From Clostridia bacterium (GTDB lineage: Bacteria; Bacillota_A; Clostridia; Oscillospirales; CAG-272): a DNA stretch of 6,537 nucleotides. Positions within the stretch are counted from its first letter, which is position 1. Every line of letters starts with the position of its first letter. The notes beneath the pieces are model-generated. The model worked only from the letters and a program-made list of their open reading frames with translations, was not told where the DNA came from and did no database searches. The position numbers and the translations under genes are program-made. The DNA is taken from positions 1 to 6,537 of the forward strand of contig JAGBSQ010000239.1 of the NCBI GenBank assembly GCA_017631775.1. The letters are read 5' to 3'. Of the stretch, positions 1 to 4,422 are shown piece by piece.

Positions 1-359
1 AAGAGGTTAAGGACCACGGCGAGGGTGGCGTATTTGTAGGATACGTTCCCGGGGCAGGTGAGGAGATCGTTATCATCGAGGACGTTATCACCGCAGGCAC
101 CGCTATTCGCGAGAGCATGGAGATCCTCTCTCACCTCGAAGGTACCAAGGTTGCCGCAACCTTTATTATGGTTGACCGTAAGGAAAAGGGACAAAGCGAA
201 AAGGGCGCTATGCAAGAGATCGAGGAGCAATTCGGCTTCCCGGTATACTCCATCGTTGACGTTTACGACATTATCGAATACCTCGAAGAGGACGAAAAGA
301 ATGCCGAAAACGTAGCACGTATTAAGAATTACCTTGCAGTAAACGGAGCAAAAGCATGA
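1..359 (+). CDS. pyrE: Orotate phosphoribosyltransferase, C-terminal part (5' truncated by window)
   Basis: Cytosolic enzyme of de novo pyrimidine synthesis that joins orotate to PRPP to give OMP. Only the last 118 complete codons are present; the frame is set from base 3 and the start lies outside the window. The visible part begins with EVKDHGEGG, which matches the conserved catalytic loop (K-D-H-G-E-G-G) of PyrE. About 20 residues later comes the PRPP-binding motif [11 protein letters not shown], with the expected acidic pair (here Glu-Asp rather than Asp-Asp), followed by IRESMEIL. The remainder ([17 protein letters not shown], then a segment ending near DIIEYLEE) follows the E. coli PyrE pattern to the end. 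The stop codon overlaps the start of pyrB as ATGA, so the two genes are very likely co-transcribed and translationally coupled. An internal ATG at 117 is not a true start because it lies inside the PRPP motif region. Confidence 0.95.
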   Translation, partial: EVKDHGEGGVFVGYVPGAGEEIVIIEDVITAGTAIRESMEILSHLEGTKVAATFIMVDRKEKGQSEKGAMQEIEEQFGFPVYSIVDVYDIIEYLEEDEKNAENVARIKNYLAVNGAKA

Positions 360-1441
360 GAAATTTGATTGACATTCGTGACCTGAGCACCACCGAAATT
401 GATGAACTCATTGCGGTGGCAAACGATATCATTGCCAATCCAAACAAGTACAGCGAGGCTTGCCGCGGCAAAAAGCTGGCAACATTGTTCTTTGAACCCT
501 CGACGCGCACACGTTTGAGCTTTGAGGCGGCTATGTATGAGCTTGGCGGCAACGTGCTCTCTGTTGCAGGCGGAAATTCCTCGTCTGCCGCAAAGGGAGA
601 AAGCGTTGCAGATACAGCAAAGACCGTTTCCTGCTATGCCGATATCATTGCAATGCGCCACCCCAAAGAGGGCGCACCTCTCGTAGCAGGGCTGAATGCC
701 ACCATTCCCGTTATCAACGCGGGAGACGGTGGACACAACCACCCCACGCAAACACTTGCCGATCTGCTCACCATCTCACGTGAGAAGGGCAGACTGAACA
801 ATTTGACCGTCGGCTTTTGCGGTGACCTCAAGTTCGGCCGCACCGTGCACTCGCTCATCGCGGCACTTTCTCGCTACACGGGCATCAAAATGGTGCTTAT
901 CTCTCCCCGAGAGCTGCGCGTTCCCGATTACGTCAAAACCGAAATTATGGAAAAGAACGCCATTCCTTACGAGGAGACCACCGATCTTCTCGCGGCTATG
1001 CCCGAGCTCGACATCCTCTATATGACACGCGTTCAACGCGAGCGCTTTGACAGCGAAGAGGAATACATGCGCCTCAAGGATAGCTATATCCTCACCCCTG
1101 ATAAATTGGAGGATGCTAAAAAGGATCTTTCTATTTTGCACCCCCTGCCGCGCGTCAACGAGATTGCGGTTGCCATCGACAACGATCCCCGTGCCGGCTA
1201 TTTCAAGCAGGTGTTCAACGGCAAGATCATGCGCATGGCACTCATTATGAAGCTGCTTGATGCCGCACAAAAGGGCGAGAAGGATCCCGCTCCCGAAAAC
1301 TGTGTTACCGACGTTATCAAATGCACAAATCCCCGTTGCATAACAGGTGTTGAGCAAGAGCTGGCACACACCTTTGTGCTTACCGAGGCAGGCGTTTACC
1401 GTTGCCTGTACTGTGAGGCAACTGCCAACAAAAACGCATAA
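356..1441 (+). CDS. pyrB: Aspartate carbamoyltransferase catalytic chain with C-terminal PyrI-like zinc module
   Basis: Condenses carbamoyl phosphate and aspartate to N-carbamoylaspartate, the committed step of pyrimidine synthesis. Family motifs are all present: carbamoyl-phosphate site FFEPSTRTR (residues 45-53), the loop lysine SSAAKGES (Lys80), RHP (101-103), [10 protein letters not shown] (123-132), the second-domain hinge [12 protein letters not shown] (156-167), TRVQRERF (224-231) and HPLPR (262-266). At 361 residues it is about 50 longer than the E. coli catalytic chain. The extra C-terminus has CTNPRC (Cys323, Cys328) and CLYC (Cys350, Cys353), the C-x4-C...C-x2-C spacing of the zinc domain of the regulatory chain PyrI. 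The nucleotide-binding domain of PyrI is absent, and no separate pyrI follows. The start overlaps the pyrE stop; a CGGAG at 344-348 gives a 7-base spacing. The catalytic assignment is very secure; the role of the zinc tail is inferred. Confidence 0.96.
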   Translation: MRNLIDIRDLSTTEIDELIAVANDIIANPNKYSEACRGKKLATLFFEPSTRTRLSFEAAMYELGGNVLSVAGGNSSSAAKGESVADTAKTVSCYADIIAMRHPKEGAPLVAGLNATIPVINAGDGGHNHPTQTLADLLTISREKGRLNNLTVGFCGDLKFGRTVHSLIAALSRYTGIKMVLISPRELRVPDYVKTEIMEKNAIPYEETTDLLAAMPELDILYMTRVQRERFDSEEEYMRLKDSYILTPDKLEDAKKDLSILHPLPRVNEIAVAIDNDPRAGYFKQVFNGKIMRMALIMKLLDAAQKGEKDPAPENCVTDVIKCTNPRCITGVEQELAHTFVLTEAGVYRCLYCEATANKNA

Positions 1442-1481
1442 CTTTTTTCAAAAAGAAAGCTTTTTTTGGTAAAAAACACAG

Positions 1482-1510
1482 TTGACAAACCAAAGTTTGT
1501 ATGATATAAT
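1482..1510 (+). promoter_or_regulatory. Consensus sigma-A promoter of guaB
   Basis: A perfect -35 box TTGACA (1482-1487) is followed after 17 bases by a perfect -10 box TATAAT (1505-1510). The -10 is preceded by an extended -10 TG (1502-1503). The transcription start would fall near 1517, giving a leader of about 29 bases. A promoter this close to consensus predicts high basal expression unless repressed, and it separates guaB control from the pyrE-pyrB operon. Confidence 0.88.
1485..1500. repeat. Perfect inverted repeat inside the guaB promoter (operator candidate)
   Basis: ACAAAC (1485-1490) and GTTTGT (1495-1500) are perfect reverse complements separated by CAAA. The palindrome covers the end of the -35 box and most of the spacer, a typical place for a repressor to block polymerase. 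I do not recognise it as a known purine operator such as a PurR box. A role as operator is inference; a chance 6-bp repeat is possible in this AT-rich DNA. Confidence 0.4.
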
Positions 1511-1532
1511 CTATACTTAATAAATACTACGC

Positions 1533-1538
1533 AAGGAG
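1533..1538 (+). promoter_or_regulatory. Ribosome binding site of guaB
   Basis: AAGGAG, seven bases before the ATG at 1546, fixes the guaB start. Confidence 0.85.
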
Positions 1539-1545
1539 AAACGAT

Positions 1546-3051
1546 ATGGCAACTTTTATCAACGAGCCTTCGCATACTTTTAACGAATATCTGCTCATTC
1601 CCGGATATTCCTCTGCAGAATGTGTTCCGGCAAATGTCAGCTTGAAGACCCCTTTGGTTAAGTTCCGCAAGGGTGAAACCCCCTCCATTATGATGAACAT
1701 TCCCATGGTATCTGCTATTATGCAGGCTGTTTCGGGTGACCGTTTGGCAGTAGCACTTGCAACCGAGGGCGGCGTTTCCTTTATTTACGGCTCTCAATCT
1801 ATTGCCGATGAAGCGGCAATGGTTAAGCGCGCAAAGGACTACAAGGCAGGCTTTGTTCAAAGTGATTCCAACCTCGCTCCCACGGCAACCATGGCAGATT
1901 GCATTGCCCTTAAGGAGAGAACCGGACACTCCACCATTGCCATCACCGAGGGCGGAACCCCCGATGGCAAGCTGCTTGGCATCGTTACCGGCCGCGACTA
2001 CCGTCCCAGCCGTATGGATCCTGCCACCTGCGTCAGCGAATTCATGACGCCTTTCTCCAAGCTTATCTGCGCTAAGGTGGGCACCACACTCAAGGAAGCA
2101 AACGATATTATTTGGGAGCACAAGCTCAACTCTCTGCCCATCATCGATGATGAGGAAAGACTGTGCTACATGGTATTCCGCAAGGACTATGACTCCCACA
2201 AGCAAAATCCCAACGAGCTCTTGGATGCAAGCAAGAGATACGTTGTTGGCGCGGGCATCAACACCCGTGACTATGCTGAGCGCGTTCCCGCGCTGATCGA
2301 GGCAGGCGTTGACGTGCTTTGCATCGACTCCTCCGAAGGTTTTTCGGAGTGGCAAAAGAGAACCATTGCATGGATTCGCGAAAAGTATGGCGAGAGCGTA
2401 AAGGTTGGTGCGGGCAACGTTGTTGATGCCGCAGGCTTCCGTTTCCTCGCAGAGTGCGGTGCAGACTTTATTAAGGTTGGCATCGGCGGCGGTTCCATTT
2501 GTATTACCCGTGAGACAAAGGGTATCGGTCGCGGACAAGCAACTGCGCTCATCGACGTTTGCGCCGAAAGAGACAGATATTTTGAAGAGACCGGTATTTA
2601 CATTCCCGTATGTTCCGACGGTGGTATCGTTCACGATCAACACATCACGCTTTCTTTGGCTATGGGCGCTGATTTCGTAATGCTCGGCAGATATTTTGCA
2701 CGCTTTGACGAAAGCCCCTCCAACAAGGTCAGCATCGGCGGAACCTACTACAAGGAATACTGGGGTGAAGGCTCTGCACGCGCTCGTAACTGGCAAAGAT
2801 ACGACCTCGGCGGCGATAAGAAGCTCTCCTTTGAAGAAGGCGTTGACTCCTACGTTCCCTATGCTGGAAGCCTGAAGGATAACGTTGCTATCTCCTTGGC
2901 AAAGGTAAAATCCACCATGTGCAACTGCGGAGCGCTTACCATTCCCGAATTGCAAGAAAAGGCAGTGCTCACGCTCGTTTCCGCTACAAGTATTGTAGAG
3001 GGCGGCGCCCACGACGTTATTCAAAAGAACAAAGAAATTAAGAACAACTAA
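1546..3051 (+). CDS. guaB: IMP dehydrogenase, Tritrichomonas foetus-type
   Basis: Oxidises IMP to XMP with NAD+, the rate-limiting step to guanine nucleotides; acts in the cytosol as a tetramer. The 501 residues hold a TIM-barrel catalytic domain interrupted by a Bateman module of two CBS domains (about residues 105-220, with GIVTGRDY and [10 protein letters not shown]). Catalytic features are intact: Asp261 in [12 protein letters not shown], the loop [12 protein letters not shown] with nucleophile Cys319, SDGG with Asp358, and the mobile flap RNWQRYD with Arg418 and Tyr419. Lys310 and Glu431 match the residues recalled as contributing to low mycophenolate sensitivity. The loop GGGSICIT replaces the usual GPGSICTT, and [17 protein letters not shown] and [10 protein letters not shown] match my recollection of T. 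foetus IMPDH, down to identical residue numbers. Start chosen by AAGGAG at 7 bases; ends in tandem TAA codons. It has its own promoter and terminator, so it appears monocistronic. Confidence 0.95.
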   Translation: MATFINEPSHTFNEYLLIPGYSSAECVPANVSLKTPLVKFRKGETPSIMMNIPMVSAIMQAVSGDRLAVALATEGGVSFIYGSQSIADEAAMVKRAKDYKAGFVQSDSNLAPTATMADCIALKERTGHSTIAITEGGTPDGKLLGIVTGRDYRPSRMDPATCVSEFMTPFSKLICAKVGTTLKEANDIIWEHKLNSLPIIDDEERLCYMVFRKDYDSHKQNPNELLDASKRYVVGAGINTRDYAERVPALIEAGVDVLCIDSSEGFSEWQKRTIAWIREKYGESVKVGAGNVVDAAGFRFLAECGADFIKVGIGGGSICITRETKGIGRGQATALIDVCAERDRYFEETGIYIPVCSDGGIVHDQHITLSLAMGADFVMLGRYFARFDESPSNKVSIGGTYYKEYWGEGSARARNWQRYDLGGDKKLSFEEGVDSYVPYAGSLKDNVAISLAKVKSTMCNCGALTIPELQEKAVLTLVSATSIVEGGAHDVIQKNKEIKNN

Positions 3052-3054
3052 TAA

Positions 3055-3091
3055 AAAAAGACTTCCGCGGTGTGAACGCGGAAGTCTTTTT
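3055..3091. terminator. Bidirectional intrinsic terminator between convergent genes
   Basis: A perfect 15-base stem (3055-3069 with 3077-3091) has a GC-rich centre CTTCCGCG, a 7-base loop GTGTGAA, and A5/T5 at its base. It starts three bases after the guaB stop and ends 11 bases before the stop of the minus-strand gene. T-tracts read out on both strands, so it should terminate both transcripts. Confidence 0.95.
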
Positions 3092-3102
3092 GTTTTGAAA
3101 TA

Positions 3103-3549
3103 TTATTGTGCTTTTTGCGCGTAAATGGCTTTGATTGCCTCGATAAACTCGTTGTAGGTTTCTTCGTCACCTGCAAGCAGAGGCTTTACGTTTTCGTCAA
3201 AGTAAGCGATCATTTCGCTCTCGGGCATGGTATCAAGCAATGCATAGGTGCCAACGATTATAACGGCAAAGCAAATCAAAATGACGATTGCTACAATACC
3301 GAGCACCAAGCCTGCAACGGCTTTTGCGTCCATCTTTCCGTCGGAATTCTTTTTGGAAAGGAAAGCAAAAATGATTGCAAGAATGGCAGAAACGCCCATT
3401 ACGATCAGGCCGAGTCCGCTGGAGCAACAGCAGCAACAGCTCAAAAGAGCCACAATGCCAAGCACCAAAGAGGCAACGGCATAACCGTTTTTATTTTTCT
3501 TTTCTTGGGGAGCGTAGGGATTAGATTCAAAATTGAATTCGTTGTTCAT
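3103..3549 (-). CDS. DUF4190-like membrane protein with a five-cysteine motif (unknown function)
   Basis: A 148-residue membrane protein of unknown function. The N-terminus (1-22) is polar and rich in Asn, Pro and Lys. It is followed by an internal duplication: VASLVLGIVALL (25-36) and VAGLVLGIVAIV (78-89), the repeated SLVLGI-type helices typical of DUF4190-like small membrane proteins. A run of five cysteines (38-42) sits just after the first of these helices. A middle helix (about 46-64) and a last helix (about 80-105) make roughly three to four membrane segments. The C-terminal 45 residues are soluble and acidic (SEMIAYFDENV, GDEETYNEFIEAI). The start is fixed by AGGAGG six bases upstream and by a near-perfect promoter. 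It faces a divergent DUF2752 gene and converges on guaB at a shared terminator. Family assignment is by pattern from memory; no enzymatic motif is visible. Confidence 0.85.
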   Translation of the reverse strand: MNNEFNFESNPYAPQEKKNKNGYAVASLVLGIVALLSCCCCCSSGLGLIVMGVSAILAIIFAFLSKKNSDGKMDAKAVAGLVLGIVAIVILICFAVIIVGTYALLDTMPESEMIAYFDENVKPLLAGDEETYNEFIEAIKAIYAQKAQ

Positions 3550-3555
3550 AATTGT

Positions 3556-3561
3556 CCTCCT
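3556..3561 (-). promoter_or_regulatory. Ribosome binding site of the CCC-motif membrane protein
   Basis: AGGAGG on the minus strand, six bases before the ATG at 3549, is a full Shine-Dalgarno match and fixes the start. Confidence 0.88.
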
Positions 3562-3575
3562 GCGGATTTTTCTCT

Positions 3576-3605
3576 ATTATACCACGAAAAAAATGTTTTT
3601 GTCAA
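3576..3605 (-). promoter_or_regulatory. Consensus sigma-A promoter of the minus-strand membrane gene
   Basis: Read on the minus strand, TTGACA (3605-3600) and TATAAT (3581-3576) are both perfect and are separated by 18 bases. TGG directly before TATAAT gives an extended -10. Transcription would start near 3569, leaving a leader of about 20 bases that holds little beyond the ribosome binding site. Confidence 0.85.
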
Positions 3606-3644
3606 TCGCTTTTGAAAAAAAGAAGAAAAATTTGCCGCTCTCTC

Positions 3645-3673
3645 TTTTCAAACGGCGCTTTTTATGATACAAT
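3645..3673 (+). promoter_or_regulatory. Probable sigma-A promoter of the DUF2752 gene
   Basis: TTTTCA (3645-3650) and TACAAT (3668-3673) have 17-base spacing, and TGA before the -10 gives an extended -10 element. The predicted start near 3680 leaves a leader of about 16 bases. It diverges from the minus-strand promoter about 40 bases away, so one regulator bound between them could act on both genes. Confidence 0.6.
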
Positions 3674-3683
3674 ATAGGGGATG

Positions 3684-3692
3684 GGGAGGTGA
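3684..3692 (+). promoter_or_regulatory. Ribosome binding site deciding the DUF2752 start
   Basis: GGGAGGTGA lies just upstream of the ATG at 3697 at proper spacing. An earlier in-frame ATG at 3664 falls inside the -10 region of the promoter and has no ribosome binding site, so 3697 is the better start. Confidence 0.8.
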
Positions 3693-3696
3693 GAGA

Positions 3697-4152
3697 ATGA
3701 AGACCAAATTGCGACACCCAATGTTTTTGGGTTTGCATGGCGCGGCTATCATAGGCGCAATTCTGTTTCCGCTATACGTAAAAGTTGCCAATTACGTCAG
3801 CAGTATTTTTGGTGGATGTTTGATGCACCGCTTCTTCATTTATTGCCCGCTTTGCGGCGGAACGCGTATGGTTGCGGCACTCATTCGGTTCGATTTTGCG
3901 GCAGCATGGAACTACAATGCTTTTGCCGTTGTTTTGATTGCCGTGGCTCTCGGCCTTGACGTTTGGGCATGGGTTCGGTATTTTCAAAAAAAGGAGCCGC
4001 TTATCATTCTCCCAAAATGGATTTGGATCGCGTTTTGCTCGGCTCTTGTCATCTATTTCATTTTGCGCAACGTATTGATGATATTCTTCGGCATCGATCC
4101 CACGGGAGACCTCGTTTATTTTTGGGATGCGATACGAGAGATAAAAGGTTGA
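3697..4152 (+). CDS. DUF2752 family membrane protein
   Basis: A 151-residue integral membrane protein of unknown function. After a short basic N-terminus (MKTKLRHP), hydrophobic segments lie at about residues 12-34, 74-94 and 106-131. Between the first two sits CPLCGGTR (50-57), the C-P-x-C-G-x-T-R signature of the DUF2752 family. It is followed about 15 residues later by the AAWNYNAF segment, where the family usually has a conserved Asn-Pro or similar. The two cysteines could bind a metal or be redox-active, but nothing here proves this. The start at 3697 is chosen because of GGGAGGTGA just upstream; the upstream ATG (3664) would add 11 unlikely residues and overlap the promoter. The gene is divergent from the CCC-motif membrane protein and is followed directly by a terminator whose stem begins inside the stop codon, so it seems monocistronic. 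Confidence 0.88.
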   Translation: MKTKLRHPMFLGLHGAAIIGAILFPLYVKVANYVSSIFGGCLMHRFFIYCPLCGGTRMVAALIRFDFAAAWNYNAFAVVLIAVALGLDVWAWVRYFQKKEPLIILPKWIWIAFCSALVIYFILRNVLMIFFGIDPTGDLVYFWDAIREIKG

Positions 4153-4183
4153 CCGCTATGGCTTTGTGCCGGCGGTCCTTTTT
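4151..4183 (+). terminator. Intrinsic terminator of the DUF2752 gene
   Basis: GACCGC (4151-4156) pairs with GCGGTC (4172-4177); an inner GGC/GCC pair extends the stem around the loop TTTGT, and CTTTTT follows. The upstream AAAAG can pair with the CTTTT tail. The hairpin overlaps the TGA stop. Confidence 0.8.
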
Positions 4184-4228
4184 ATTTTGCCAAAAAGAAC
4201 AAAAAGTGTGCAAAAATCGCACGACAAG

Positions 4229-4272
4229 CATCGCCACCCTTTGGCAGGGTGCGCGGTGTTTTTTCTTTTTTT
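4229..4272 (+). terminator. Second strong intrinsic terminator in the DUF2752-spoIIE gap
   Basis: CACCCT (4235-4240) and AGGGTG (4246-4251) form a perfect stem around loop TTGGC. CATCGC (4229-4234) pairs with GCGGTG (4253-4258) through one T-G wobble, extending the stem past a single bulged C. A T-rich tract TTTTTTCTTTTTTT (4259-4272) follows. It lies 77 bases beyond the DUF2752 stop, after a first terminator, and no gene is visible between the two. It may be a back-up terminator or end a short untranslated RNA. Confidence 0.8.
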
Positions 4273-4323
4273 GCGGCAAATGCGGGCGGAGCGGTGCATT
4301 CTTTGCGCTTTTGCGCTCTTTTT

Positions 4324-4348
4324 TGTCATCAAAAATGCAAAAATGACA
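4324..4348. repeat. Inverted repeat TGTCAT-N13-ATGACA upstream of spoIIE
   Basis: Perfect 6-base arms (4324-4329 and 4343-4348) are centred about two helical turns apart, 75-100 bases before the spoIIE start. The spacing suits a dimeric regulator. The left arm also forms part of TTTGTCATC, which matches seven of nine positions of the Spo0A box as I recall it. The 270-base gap (4153-4422) otherwise holds only the two terminators and no coding sequence I can support. Confidence 0.35.
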
Positions 4349-4354
4349 TACCGT

Positions 4355-4389
4355 TTGCGACAGTTTCTGCGCGCAAAAAGGAGTAAAAT
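4355..4389 (+). promoter_or_regulatory. Possible Spo0A-type promoter of spoIIE
   Basis: TAAAAT (4384-4389) is a good -10 match about 34 bases before the start codon, but no sigma-A -35 lies at the normal 17-base spacing. The nearest -35-like sequence TTGCGA (4355-4360) is about 23 bases upstream and overlaps TGCGACA, which is one mismatch from the reverse complement of a Spo0A box (TGNCGAA). Long spacing with a Spo0A box over the -35 is the known arrangement of spoIIE and spoIIG promoters in Bacillus subtilis. The match here is imperfect, so this is a hypothesis. Confidence 0.3.
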
Positions 4390-4407
4390 AGTAAAGAATA
4401 AAAAATC

Positions 4408-4416
4408 AAGGAAGGA
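4408..4416 (+). promoter_or_regulatory. Ribosome binding site of spoIIE
   Basis: AAGGAAGGA ends six bases before the ATG at 4423 and supports that start over a second in-frame ATG at 4453. Confidence 0.7.
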
Positions 4417-4422
4417 AAAATT

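Noticed and set aside
1449..1467. AAAAAG-AAAG-CTTTTT hairpin after pyrB as a terminator
   Set aside because: The stem has a single G-C pair and would be very weak. The pyrB transcript may end here, but I cannot support an intrinsic terminator.
1396..3024. A 542-codon open frame on the minus strand opposite guaB
   Set aside because: It is an antisense shadow produced by the codon bias of guaB. Its translation shows no family motif, and it runs through the guaB promoter and the end of pyrB. guaB has full catalytic motifs, a promoter and a ribosome binding site.
3106..3615. Plus-strand open frame of 169 codons opposite the CCC-motif gene
   Set aside because: It is antisense to a gene with a perfect promoter and ribosome binding site, and its start lies only 15 bases beyond the terminator stem. 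No motif is visible in the product.
3664..3696. Upstream ATG giving a DUF2752 protein 11 residues longer
   Set aside because: The ATG lies in the -10 promoter region and has no ribosome binding site, whereas GGGAGGTGA precedes the ATG at 3697.
4208..4222. GTGC-N7-GCAC hairpin between the two terminators
   Set aside because: The stem has only four base pairs and no supporting context for a regulatory RNA.
4278..4318. Small repeats AATGC...GCATT and GCGCTTTTGCGC near 4280-4315
   Set aside because: The arms are only 4-5 bases and the sequences are AT/GC-simple; no reason to treat them as functional.
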